Below, piece by piece: positions 1 to 14,400 of a DNA stretch of 64,000 nucleotides. The stretch lies in assembly GCA_902806565.1 (NCBI GenBank), contig CADCXA010000024.1, forward strand, positions 868,001-932,000. The letters are read 5' to 3'. Position 1 is the first letter of the stretch. Every line of letters begins with the position of its first letter. Made by a program: the position numbers and the translations under genes. The stretch is from Hypoxylon rubiginosum (lineage: Eukaryota > Ascomycota > Sordariomycetes > Xylariales > Hypoxylaceae). The notes under the pieces are model-generated. The model was not told the DNA's origin and did no database searches. It saw only the letters and a program-made list of their open reading frames with translations.

Positions 1-61
1 TATTATAATATAAATATTAAAATATATATATTATTTTATAATTGTTTTTTTTATTTAATTT

Positions 62-246
62 TATAAGGAATTAAAAAGTGTGTGAAACTTGTAAAATTTT
101 AAAGTAAGAATCTATAGCTAGTTATAATACTTAATAAATAGGTTTAATATTTATGTGAAATATATATAATATTATATAAATAAGCCTTAAAAGTTTAAGT
201 TATATATAAAATTAATGTATTTTTATATGGAGTTTTATAATTCCTT
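62..246. repeat. ~185-bp direct repeat, copy 1 (LTR or MITE-like)
   Basis: This unit matches 10738-10922 in the same orientation at an offset of 10,676 bp. Across roughly 180 aligned bases the differences I found are all transitions, plus a single 1-nt indel near the right end. The unit begins TATAAGGAATTA and ends near TTATAATTCC, so its termini are imperfect inverted repeats (clearer with copy 2, which ends AAATTCCTTATA). This copy keeps more G and TG (GTGTGTGAAACTTG) than copy 2 at its left end. It could be the 5' LTR of a retrotransposon whose 3' LTR is copy 2, or a short inverted-repeat element. Confidence 0.75.
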
Positions 247-380
247 TTTTATTAAAAAAAAACTAATATCCTTGTTAGTAATTTATTAATATTTTATATT
301 AAAACTAAAGTTTCTTAATTTATTATAGTATTTTTTATTTATTGTAAATTATTAATTTATTATAAGTTAATAGTTTAATA

Positions 381-485
381 TAAGTTATTAATTTATTATA
401 AATTTATTAATAATTTAATGTAAATTATTAATTTATTATAAATTTATTAATAATTTAATATAAATTATTAATTTATTATAAATTT
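381..485. repeat. 40-bp tandem repeat, about 2.6 copies
   Basis: Units start at 381, 421 and 461 and read TAARTTATTAATTTATTATA followed by a second 20-bp half. The units are nearly identical, differing by G/A changes. The repeat lies just inside the first direct-repeat copy. No function is evident. Confidence 0.7.
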
Positions 486-3400
486 AATTTTAATGTTTAA
501 AACTTTCTTCTTATTTTATAAATCATTAAAAAAGGCTTTTATTTAAGGATAATTTTTAGTTTTAATGAATTTTTTTAGCAAGTATTTTTAACTAAATACT
601 TTTATTATATGGTTTTTTATTTTATTATAAACTATTAAATACTGGTATTTAATATTAAAGAAATTTTTTAATTATTAATTTCATTTTATTAATTTTATTT
701 AATAGTGTAAAAATTAAAATAATAAATAATAAATTATTTATATTGTTAATATTAATTACATTAAAATATTAAAATCTTAAGTTAAATTTTATTTTTAAGT
801 TATTAATTATATTAATTAATATATTTATTTAAATGATTAAATTATTTAATTATAATTATGATGTTATTTAAAAAATTATAATATTATTAATATTTTAAAG
901 AAAACTTATTATTATATTTATTAAAAGCTTAAGCTTGGAGTTTTATAGGTTAATTTTTAATTTTAATTGTTTAATTTTTTTAAAATTAAATCTTAATTAA
1001 TTAACACTTTTTTATAGTTTTTTTATCTTTAAAATATTAAGGATTAATTTATAATTAATACTTTTAATTAATACCGTTAAATCTTTTTTTTTTTTAACTT
1101 TAACTATTATATTTACAGTTAAAAAATCTTTTATTAATTTTATAGGTTTATTTTTTATATTTAATTTAAAGGATTTAATAAAATTTAAATTATTATTTAT
1201 TATGTTTTTATTATTTTTATTTTTTAAATTGTTAGATTAAAAGTTTATAGTGGCTATTTATTATTAATTAAATTTTTTTTAAATGTTTAATATAAGAATT
1301 AATATCTTTTTATTTTAAATACTTAATATAAAAATTAATACCTTTTTATTTTTATAATTTACCTTAATTTTTATATTAAAATCTACCGTAACCTTTACTT
1401 TAAAATTATTATTTAAAAAAATAACTACCAGTTTCTTTTTTATAATAACCTTTTTATTATAATTAAATTACGGTTTAAAGGGTATTTATAATATTTTTAG
1501 TTTAGTTTTTATTTTATTTTTTAGGGTTTTAAATAATTTTTAAAATTTTAAAATAATTATATTAATATTTAAATTAATATAAAATTCACTATCCTTATTC
1601 ATTAGATTATATAAATACTTAATAAAATATATCCTTTAAAACTTAAAAATTATCCTTTTATTATTAAATTAAAGTAATTATATTAATTTTATTTCTTTAA
1701 GTTTAACCTTAATTTTATATGGTATTATTCTAAGTTTTAATATTATATTATTATATACTTTTAATATTTTAAGTTTTAACTAATTTAAAAAAATAATTTT
1801 AAGTATCTTATTATTTTCTTACTTTATTATAATTTTTTTTTAAATAATTAAATTGATTTGGGTTTTTAATACCTTATATATAATTTAGTTAAATAATATT
1901 AAATTTAGATTTATTTAATTTAGGTATTTAATTGTTTTATTAATATTAATCTATTAATATAAAAAATAATTTAATATAAGTTATTAAAAATATTTAAACC
2001 TTGTTAAATCGCTAAAAACTTTATTAAAATATAATTTAAAAAAATTTTAATGGTTTATTATAACCGGTTAGAGTTAATTAGTTATAAATATAAATATAAT
2101 TATTTTTTTTTTTTTTATAGCTTTTTTTATCTTAAAGTTAATTTTAAGATACGCGAGTACTAACTTAATTTTTTTTATAGTGAGTTAATATATTTTAAGT
2201 TTATTATACTTTTTTTTAGTTAGATTTAATTAATATTTATTTTAATTAAATTAAATAAATTTTTATATATTTAATATATTATATATAAATATTATTTAAA
2301 ATATATTTATAAAATATTCCTTTATAGTTATATAATTATATATATATTTAAGTTTAAATTTTAATACTTTTTCATTAAAATTTATTTTTTTTTTAAGTAA
2401 ATCGTTATAATTAAAATATTTATTTAATAACGTTACTAGGTATTATAAATTAATAAATATAATTTATTTTATTTTTATAAATTATTTATCCTAGAGTTCT
2501 TTTAATTAAGGATTTGTTAATTAAGAATCTTTTAATTAAAAATTTTTTAAAAAAAAACTATTATAATGTTATTATTTTTATTAACTTTTTATATAATTAA
2601 TATTAATGTTTAAAACTAGAAACTATAAATAAACATTATTATTTAATAGTTAAAAAAGCCATTTATATAATATTTAACATCGTGATATATATAAATAAAC
2701 TTATATAAACTTAAAATATAAAATAATAAACTAAATGTTATTAAAAAAAATAATAAAAAAAAATAATAGAAAAATTCTATTATTATTTTTTAATAATAAT
2801 ATAAGTTACCTTTTAAATAAAGTTGCCACTAAAAGGCAATTATATAAATAAAACATTATTTAATAAAATTAAATTATAATTAAGTATATAAATATATAAA
2901 AAGAAATAAAACGTATAAAATAAAAGTAGATTTAAAAAAAGAAATAAGGAAAAAAAAAATTTTTAAAGGAAGGAAATTAATAATATAAAAAAAAAGTAAT
3001 AAATATATATAAAATAAGTTTATATTAATAAGGTTATAAATATTTTTATTATAAAAAAAATCATATACTTATTAAAAAAAACGTGTATTTAATAACTATA
3101 TTACTTATAAGTTAATTATTTTAAATATAAAAATATTAATAAATAAAAAATTAAAAAATTTAATTATTTATTAAACATTTTTATAAAATAATAACTTTAA
3201 TATTAATTTTAAAAACTATATTAACAATTTTTTAATTTAATTTTTCTAATAAATTAAAAAACTTTACTATTAAAATAAGTTAATATATTATAAAAATATA
3301 TAATTATTTTATAGAAGTTTATTATTATTAATTTAATATTAATTAAAAAATAAAAAATAGTTTAAACTAATTTTAAAATAAAAAATTAAATATATTTAAT

Positions 3401-6400
3401 ACTTTACGCTTCACTTAAATTATCTTAAATTTATTAATATTAAAAAACATCTTTTTATTAAATTTAGTTACGATTTTTACCACATTTTATATTAATAATT
3501 TATAAAGGTACTATTAATTATAAATAACGGAATATTTTTTTTATTTAATAAAATATTTAAGGATTAGTTTTCCTTTAGCTTTATTAACACGGTGTTAAAT
3601 TAAATATTTAATCTTATAAAATTATTATTTATTATTATTACTTTAAATTATAATCCTCTCTAGTTATAATATTTTATATGTAAATAAATTATTATCTTTT
3701 AATATAAAATAAAAATATATTATTAAAATAACTTTATGTATTTACTAATAAAAAAATAAGTTAACCTTATAAATAAGTTCTTTAACATATTAAATAATTA
3801 AAAACGGTTTTACTTATTAAATAAACCATTTTTTAAATGGTTTTTTAAATAAATTATACCTTTTATATAATTAAAAATATATTAAATTTCTAATATTAAA
3901 TCTTATTAACTTATAAATTATATTATATTAAACTTTAATATTAGTAATTATAAAATTAATAATAGCCTTAGTTTTTTTTTAATATAAGTTTCTTAATATA
4001 TTAAAATTAATTAAATTTTTAAAGATCTTAATTATAAAAATTATATTATAAAATTTAAAGCTATAAATAATTTTATTTAAAAATTAGTTAAGTGTTAATA
4101 ATTTTAAGTTATTATAGTTATATTATAAAATTAAAATAATATTTACTTATAATATATTTAATATAATAAAATAATAATATTAAATAGTAATTTTAATATT
4201 TTAATTCTTTTTTTTAAATTAACTATTTATTTAAAAATACTAAGTTATTAAAATTATTAGTAAAATATTAAGTTATAAAAAAATTATTTATTAAAACAAT
4301 GATATAAATTTTAAGTTATAATTTAAAATTACTTTTATAAAAATATTTTAATTATATAATTATAAGGTTTATAAAACTAATAATATTTAATTTTTTACTA
4401 TATATTTTATATTATTTAATATAATAATATATTTTTTATTAAATTTATAAATAATAACTATTAGTATATTAAAATAAAAGTATTTATTTGTAACTTAAAA
4501 ACTTCCTTTTAAAAAAACTTTTAATAATCTAATAATAAAATCTTAGGTTATTATATAAAATAATATTAATAAAAAGTTAATAAGTTTTAATTCTTTTAAA
4601 AATTTAAACCAGTTTATCTTATTTTTATAACATTTAAAGTATTAATTAATATATTAGTAAATTTTATATATAAAATTTTAAATTAAGATTCCTTAAAGAT
4701 TTTTAATTATTTATTTAAAACTAAAATAATATTTATAATTATATGTTATTTTAAGTAATTCTTTAATATAACTGGATAAAATTATTAATTATTTATAATT
4801 AGTATCACTAATATAAAAAAGTAATTTATTGTTTAAAAACTCGTGTTAATATTATTTTATAATATCTTTATTTTTAATTTTAATTATAATAAATAAATCT
4901 TTTAATTAATTAAGCTTTTAATTTTAGTTATATTTATTAATAATATATTATTTAAATTTAAAGTTAATAGTTAGTTTTATAAAGTAATAATTAAATTTAT
5001 TAATAATATTAATAAGTTTATTTTTAGTTTTATTTTAACATTTTATAATATTTTTTAATGTATCCTTAGTTAATAATTTAAATAAGGTATTTAAAATTAA
5101 ATTTAATTAGTTAAAAATATATTAAACATTTAATTAAAATTATAATAAGAAAATTAAAATAATTATTAATTTAATATTTATTTTATTAATATTAAATGTT
5201 TTTAGTAATATTTAATTAATAATTTTTTTTATTATTTTATAGTTTATTAAAATAATTATAGGTTTAGTATAAAATTATAATTATATTTAATTTTAATAAT
5301 AAGTTTATATAAGGTAAGTTATTTTTAATTTTATAGTGAAGTATTTTTATTTTATTTTTATTAATATTTTTAATAAGTATATAACTGGTTTAATATTATT
5401 AAAAAAAATGTTTCGGTTATTTTATTTTTTTTTAAAATAAAAGATAAATATATTAAATCTTTACTTTTTTAATATATTAATTTTTAAGAAAATTATATTA
5501 TTAAAGTTCTAATAAACTAAATAATTTATCTTAGTTAATTAAAATTAAAAAATTTAAAATAATTTAAATTTTAATTTAATAAAAGTAAAAATTATTTTTA
5601 TTATATATTTTTATTTTACTAATAAAACTAAGGGTAACGTTTTATCTTTTTTTTTTATAACTAATAATATAGTTTTATAAGTTTAAAACGGTTTAATTTT
5701 TTAGTTATATTAAGGAATATATTTTTAAAGAAATATAGTTAATTTAATATATTATTTAAAATCTGTTAAAGTAATTAATATTTTAATTTTTTATAATGTT
5801 TTTACACGGTTTAATATAATAATAATATTTATATTATTAATTATAAAGTTTAATAAACGTATTAATATATAACTAAGGAAAAATTTCTTAGATATTAAAG
5901 CTAAATTAATTTTATGGGCCATGTAAAAAATCATTTCTAAGTGATAAAAATGATTTTTTTTATTATTATTATAAATAATAATATCGTTTATATAACTTTT
6001 AGTAAAATTATTATATAGTATTAAACGCTAATTTATAAATCTTTAAATAAATATTAAAGAATTTTAAAATTCTATAAAAATAATATTTAAAACCTTTAAA
6101 CCTTAAAAAAATATTATAACCATTTAATTATAATATTAATATATTATAAAAAATTAGTAAAAAAATATAGATTTATTAATAATTAATATAATTCTTTTTT
6201 CTTTAATATATTAAACTATATTTTTTTACTATAATAATAAATATATATTTACTAAAACATTTTTATTTAACGCTTTAAAATTAATAATAACGCGGCCCTT
6301 ATATTTCTTATTAATTATCTTTTAAATTATAAAATATAGGTAAGTAAATAAAGTTAATTTTCACATTTATTTTAATTTCCTTTTATTATATATTTTATTA

Positions 6401-9400
6401 AAAGTTTAATTAAAAAATTCTTTATTTTTAACTTTTAATAAATATATATATCCGGGTTTATATTTTTTTTATTAATTGTTTATTAAGTTAATTATTATCT
6501 TTTTATTATTTAATAACTTAATAATTTTTTTATTTTTTTATATATTTTATTTCTTAGTTAATACTATAAGTTTATTTAAAAAAAATTTACTAATATTATA
6601 GTAATATACTTCATTTTTTATAATAATACTTAAAACATTTTTAGGTTTTTTAGCTTTAAAAAACAAAAAAATTATTCTTATTTTATTTTTTTTTATAAAT
6701 TTTAACATCTTTTAAATATTATTTAAAATAATATCCTTTAAATTAAATACTTATTTAAGTTTATATAATACTTTAAATTCGGCGTTAAAAAAAAACTAAT
6801 ATTATAAATATTATTATTAACTAATAATACTACTTAGATTATATTTACTTTTTCCTAGGTTATTTTAATAAAATTATTATTAATTATTTTATTAATAATA
6901 CTAATCTTTTTTCTTTTATTAATAATTATTAGTTTATTAATATTATTTAAAAAAAGTTATTACTTTAATTAAAAATATATTAACAATATTATATATTATT
7001 TTAAAATATTATAATATAAAGTAAAAGTTTTAATTTTTAAATAAGTTTATATATTTAACTAGTAATAAAATTATAATTTATATAAAAATAATAATTCTTT
7101 TTATATATAAAACTTTTTATCTTATTTATCGCTTTTATTAATATCTTATTAAAATAATTATTTTAAGGTATAATTTTAATGTAATTTAACTTTTAAAATA
7201 GTTAATAACTATATTATATTTATTATAAAAATTACTATTAAATAATAAGTTAAAACTAAATAAGTTAAAATATATTTATATTTTAACTATTATTTAAATT
7301 ACTTATTATATATATTTTTAAAACTTAGTAATTATTTTTATATAAAATTTAACCTTTTTTAACATTTTAATTATACTTAAAATATTTTTAATAATTATAA
7401 AAGTATCGATTTTAATTAACTTGTATTTTTTAATAAAAATATCTAGTTATTTTTAATTAACCATTTAATATAACACTTTATTATTAATATATATAATTAA
7501 CAATTTAAAACTATTATAAATATTTATTTTAAGGAAATAATAACGTTTTATTTTATTTATATATTAAAATAGTTTTAATTACATTTTAATAACTTAGATA
7601 TTTAATATATTAAACGTTATAATTAAATTTATTAATTTTTTATTTTATAAATTATTTATTAGTTTATTAAAATACTTGTTAATTATGTTTTTTATTATAA
7701 GCGATTTATAATTTAATAAAAGTTTATTAATTAATAAGAAACTACTTATTTATTAACTTTTTAAGTTAATATTAAAAAACTTAAAAGGTATATAATTATT
7801 AGTATATATATGTTTAAAATAATTTAATCTAATGTTAAAAATTTTATTACATTTAAAATAGGTTTTTTTTTTTATATTTATATTATATTAATTTGTAAAG
7901 TAATTATAATTAAATTTAATATTAAAGTTTATTTACTTGTAATTATTTATTATTATATACCTTTCAGCTTATAATATAACTTTTTAGGTTTTATAATCTT
8001 TTTAATTTTAATTATATAGTTTTTTATTAGTAATAAAGATATCTTTTTTTTTATTTATTTTAATTTATTAACGCCAGCGGTATTAAAAAAAGCTGTTATT
8101 TTTTTAATAATATTATTAATTATTATAGTGATTATTATAATTATATTTACCATTTTAATTATTATCTCGATTATTATCTTAATTATTTGTTTTATTTTTA
8201 TTTTTATTATATTTACTGTTAATTTTATCTTTTTCTTTGTTATTATACTTATTTTAAAACTTATTATTTTTATTTTTATTTTTTTTAAACTTATTATTAA
8301 ACCTGTTTTTTTATTAATTTTTACCGGACTTTTAAAGGAAGTTTAAATCGTTGGAATTTATATTGTTAAAAGAATTAAATTTTAATAAGGGGTTAAAATT
8401 GGCGTTAAATATATCCGTAAAATTAATAATTATTTTTATTTTAATAACTACATTCTTAATTAATTATTTAGCTATTAATATAAATAATAACAAGTTTTTT
8501 TTATCGTTTACTAGTAAATTACCTTTTTATATTTTTTATTATTTAATAAGGTATTTAAAATAATTATTAAAAGTAAGTTTATTAACTAATAATTAAATTA
8601 ATACTTAAAAACTTAAATTTAACATATTAAAAATTAATAAGTTATATTAAAACGCTTCTAATATATATATTATATAAACGTTATAAATAAAATTTATTAT
8701 TTAAGATTTTAAGTTGATGTTTTTAAAGTAATTATTTTATAAATATTTAAATATTATAATATTTTTTATTACTTTTAAAATTAATATTATAAATTATTTA
8801 AACAATTAATAATAATAATAAATAATATTAACCTTTATTTTTTATTTTTTATTAAGATCTAATTAAACAATCTATTAAACTTAAACTTAATTTTAATAAA
8901 ATTTATAAAATTAAATAATAATTTTTTTAATTTTTTAGTTATTAGTTATTATATTATATATTATATTAATAAATAAAAATATTAATCTAAAATAAATATC
9001 TTTTTTTACTTATATAATTTAACTAAATTTATAAATTTTTATAAGGTTAAGTTAAAAGTATTTAATGTTTTATAATTATTAGTTATTATAATTTTTTATT
9101 TATTTAATAACTTTTTTTTATATTATTTAAACTTTAATTATTTTAATAATAAGGTTTTTTAATAAGTTATTATTAAAATTAAAACTTATATTATTTATAA
9201 TTATTTAAAAAGTAATAATATATTTTTTAATATATTAAATAGTTATATTATTAAATTAAAATCTATTAGGTTATATTAATAACGTTAGGCTTAAATTGTT
9301 ACTTAAGTTAATATTATTAATTAAGGTGTTTTTTTCTATTATATAACCTTTTATAGAAGATATAATAAAAGTTTAAATAAATTTAATTAAATTAAAATTA

Positions 9401-10737
9401 ATAAGTTAAAAAGGTTTAATTAAATTAATATAAAAATGGGACTAATTATTAACAAATAAAAATATCCATCCATTATATTCCAGAATTATTTAAAACGTAA
9501 AATTTAATAAATATTTATAATAAATTAATTTAACCCGTTATTTAAAACTTTATAATAATTCTTTTCTTTTAAAATTCCTTAAAATTTATTAAAAAAACTT
9601 TAATAGCTTTTTAAGTTATTTTAGTAACAGTAAAAGTTTTAATAAACTTATAAATATTATAAATTCATAACCCATTAAATCATTTGTTAAAATAAACGTA
9701 ATTAGCTAAATAATTAAGTTTTAATAATTTGTTAATTTAACCATTTAAATAAATATAATTAACTAAATAAAATATTTAATTAATAAATATTATAATATAA
9801 ATAATATCACTTAAACTCTAAAAATATTAATAATAAGATTTTAACCTATATATTAACTATTATTTATATAAAAAAATGTTAAAAATAATTTAATAAATAA
9901 TACTTAAAACTAAGTAAAAATTTATAAAATATTTATAATATAATTTTTAAAAGTTCCGTTATTAATTAAAAGCTATTTTAATAACTATATTTATAATTAT
10001 ATTAAAATATTAACTAAATTTAATATTTAAGAACTAATTAGTTAAAGCTTTATACTTAATTAAAAGTCTTTAAAAAAAAAATAATTAAATATTTAATAAA
10101 TTAATTAAAAAATAGTAAAAATAAAAAAAATTAATATAAAAAAGGTAGAAATTCTAATTAATACCTAGATCTATATAATATTAATAAAAATAAAAGATAA
10201 AAACTTTAAAGCTTTTATAAAAACTTCCTTAAATTTATAATTATTAATTATTTACTTTATATTAAATATTATTATAATTTTAACTAAATTTTTTATTACT
10301 TTTCTTAATAATTAATACAAATATACAAAAAATAATAAAATAATTAAATTAAAGGTTTTTACATATAAAAAAATTTATTAAACATCTATATAAAAAAATT
10401 TTTAAATTATCTTTAATTAATCTTACTCTGTTAAAAATTTAGCAATAAATTAAATATTTTTTTCATTAAATAATATAAAAAAAATTAATAAATAAAAAAA
10501 ATTAAAAGAAATAAAGTTAATAAATTAATATATAAAAGTAAAAAGATTATTACGATTTTTTTCTTATTATATTATAAACTATAAATTAAACTAGAATAAT
10601 AACTTTATATATATTTAATTTTAATTTAAATTAATAAACTTTTTACCAGAAAAATAAATTAATTAATTAAAATTAATAAGAATTAATTAAAATATTATAT
10701 TAAAAGCTATAAAGCTAGTAACAATAAAGTTACTAAA

Positions 10738-10922
10738 TATAAAAAACTAAAAAATATATAAAGCTTATAGAATTTTAAAATAAGGATTTATAGCTAGTTA
10801 TAATATTTAATAAATAAACTTAATATTTATATAAAATATATATAATATTATATAAATAAGTTTTAAAAGCTTAAGCTACATATAAAGTTAATGTATTTTT
10901 ATACAAAGCCTTATAAATTCCT
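10738..10922. repeat. ~185-bp direct repeat, copy 2 (LTR or MITE-like)
   Basis: Second copy of the unit at 62-246. It shares the core TAGCTAGTTATAATA (10791 onward) and the motif ATATATAATATTATATAAATAAG. All substitutions between the copies are transitions in both directions, as expected when each copy was hit by RIP independently on either strand. It ends AAATTCCTTATA, the inverse of the TATAAGGAATT start seen in copy 1. If the two are LTRs, the element would span about 10.9 kb, large but possible for a Ty3-type element. No coding remnant is readable between them. Confidence 0.75.
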
Positions 10923-11418
10923 TATATTTTAATTAAATTCTTATTTATTTATTTTATTTAAATTTTATTTATTAAAAAAATAATTAAAATATTTAATGAT
11001 AATATTTTCTATTAAAAATATTTTATTATTTTTTTTAAATATAAAAGTTTTTATAATAAATAATTTATATAATAAATAATAACAACGAAATAACTTCTTA
11101 ATTTTAAAATAAAAGTTATTAATATTAAAAAAACTAACTAAAAACGTAATGTTAATAAAATCTCGTAAAATATAAATAAAATTAAAAAAAAGAATATAAA
11201 TAAAATTAAAAAAAAAAACATAAATAAAACTAAAAAAAAAAATATAAATAAAACTAAAAAAAAAAATAATATTAAGTATTTAAATAAGCGTTTAATTTAT
11301 TTAATATATACTAAATAAATAAAACCTAATAATAATAATAATCTTAAGTATTTTTTTTAAAAATATTATTATAAAAAATTAATATTTTTAATATATATTA
11401 AATAATTTAAATTTATTA

Positions 11419-11445
11419 GTAATAATAATAATAATAATAATAAAA

Positions 11446-11494
<49 letters not shown>
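11419..11494. repeat. AAT/TAA trinucleotide microsatellite
   Basis: A run of about 25 TAA/AAT units, interrupted once by AAAATAG near 11443. It is a simple repeat in the A+T-rich block, with no link to a gene. Confidence 0.9.
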
Positions 11495-11495
<1 letters not shown>

Positions 11496-14400
11496 TTTAA
11501 CTTTTTTTTTTTTAATAATTTAAATAACGATTTTTAGCTTAACTAAAAAAAAAAAGCTAAACTTAATTTTTTATATTTAAATATTAAAATCAAGCTTATA
11601 TTATTTTATCCACTTATTAATTTTAATTTTATTTTAAAGTTATTTATATTTATATTTAGTTTAATAAATAATAATAATTAAAATTTAAATTATTATAAAA
11701 ATTATCTTATTTTAATTATTTTTTATATAGTTTTTATTAATATTAGATTTTTTATTAATATTAAGTTTTTTATTAATATTAATTTTAAGGTTAATTATAA
11801 AGTTACTTTTAAATATATTTATAATAATTATATTTATTAAAAAATTTGATTTTTTTTAATGTTTTATTTATAAAAAGTTAAGTTTTTTTAAATATATTAT
11901 AATTAAAAAAATTAGATTTTTTTTTATATGTTATTTTTTTATATATATAATTTATAATATTTCTTAGGTAGATGTTTCTATAAAAATAATATTTTATAAA
12001 ATATATATATATAAATAAAAGAAAAATAATTTAATAAATTAGTTTATTATTTTATATATTATTTAATAAAAATTTTAAATTAGTATTTTTTTATATTTTT
12101 AAAATATAAAACCTTTTTTTATATTATAATTTTATAATATAAAGTTAAAAACATTTAATTAAATAATCCCTGTTTATTTAAAACTTATTTTTAATACTAG
12201 TTAATTTTATAATTATAATTTATTTAAAATTTTTATTTTTTTTATTATTTTATATATATTTTAAACTAGTTTACTTTTAATATATAATATATATTTAGTT
12301 ATTATATATTTTTTTAAATTATTATTAAAATATAATTTATATAATATTAATTTTAAATTATTTAATATTTTTTTTACTTATTTAATTTAAATAATTATTT
12401 AATTTAAATCTTTAGATTTTATAAATTTTTATAATTATTTTTAATTAATATTATTTAAGTTTATATAGTTTATAAGATTTTTTTTTAGTTTATAAAAAAT
12501 ATTTTCTAAAGAATTTTACTGATTTTAAAAGATTTTTTAGTTTTATTTTAATTTTTTTATATTATAAAAATAGTATTTATAATAACCGTTATTACCAAGT
12601 TAAGGAAATAATTTTATAATCTTATAAATTAAAATAATAATAATTAATATATTAGTTTTTATTTATTAAACTTATTATTTTATAATATAAATTATTTTAA
12701 CTTTTTTAAGTTTAATTAAAAATAAGTATTAATTTTAAATTAAAATAAGTTAAATTATCTTTTAGTTTTATTTTATATATTTAAGATTTTTTATTATATT
12801 AATAAAAATAATAATTATTTTATACTAAAAAATAATAAAAATTTAATTAAATATATATAATAAGTTTTAATTAAAATTAAAAAAATAAAAATAAATAATA
12901 TTATAGTTTTAATATTTAATAATTTATATATATATTAAACTTTATTACTTTTTTAAGTAAACACTTTATTAATAATTTAATAATTTATTATTAAATAAAT
13001 CTTTTTATTAAATATATAATATAAAAATTAAATTTATTATTATAAAAAAATTAAGTTAAATAAAATGTTAATTACTAATTATAAAAATAAATTTATATTA
13101 GTTTTTTTTAGTTAATTTAAAAATTTTAATTATTATTAATTATTTATATATAAATATATAGTATTATTTTATTTTTAAAATAAAACTATATTAACTATAA
13201 AATAAATAATAATAAATTTTAATATTATATTATTTTATTTAATTATTTTAATAATATATATACCAGTTATTATTATAATAATATTAAAAATAAATACTTT
13301 TATTAATTTAATATATAATATATAAATACTAATAAATTTAAGTAATAATAATTAACTTTTTTAATAACTATTAATAAATATATTAAAGTAAATAATATAT
13401 TAGTTAATATTTTTATATTGATTTTAATTTTTTTTTAACGTAACTTTTTATTATTAATAGTTAAGGAAAATATAAAACCTATAATAAAATAAAGGTTAAT
13501 TAATATTTATTTGTTTAAAATAATTAAAGTAATTTATAACTTATTATTTTAATTATTTAATATAATAAAAAAAGTAAAATAATTAAAACGTAATAAGATT
13601 TTTTATTTTAAAAAATAAAAATAAGTTAGGTAATTAATTAAAAGTGTTTTATATATATATTAAATATAATATTATTTATAGTATTTTTTTTTAATTATTT
13701 GTTAATTTTTATAAAACTTTAAAATATATAATATTTAATAATTTATTAAACTTTATTTTTAATATTTTCAGAACTTTTAATTTTTAAATAAACTTAACCT
13801 TTAATATAATTATATAAAATTATTTATATATAAATATAAGAATTTTTTAATTAATATTAATTATATTAAAAAATTATTCTTATAATTTATTTATAGTTAT
13901 AATAAAGTAAATTAATATTAGAAATTATTATTTAAATTATATAAATAGTTAATTTTTATTATTTTAAATTAATTTAACTTTTAATAAAATATGTTTTATT
14001 TTATTAAATAATTTACTAAGAATTTTAACTTTTATATTATATTTATTAAGTTAAGTTATAATTATTTAAATGTTATTATAAAAACCTTAATTAAAATTTA
14101 AATTATATAATATTATAATAAGAAAATTAATTTTTAATTTTAATTTAACTAATAACATTTTTTCTAGTTATAAAGTTTAAATTATTTTAATTAGTATTTT
14201 TTTAACTTGTTAATTATTTATTTTAATAAACTTATTTATTAAAAAATATTTTTATTTCTTTTTAAAGATATTAAATAATAAGTTGTTATTAATTTTTTAT
14301 ATAAATATGTTATATATAAATAAAATAAATTTAAAGGTAAAAATATTTAAATTATATAATATATTATCTAGAACTTTTTTTAGATAAATATAATTATAAA

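Noticed and set aside
8128..8563. Two open frames of 72 and 70 codons in the A+T-rich block
   Set aside because: Their translations are almost only Ile, Phe, Leu, Asn and Lys, as any A+T-rich DNA gives. No motif, no promoter and no neighbours support them.
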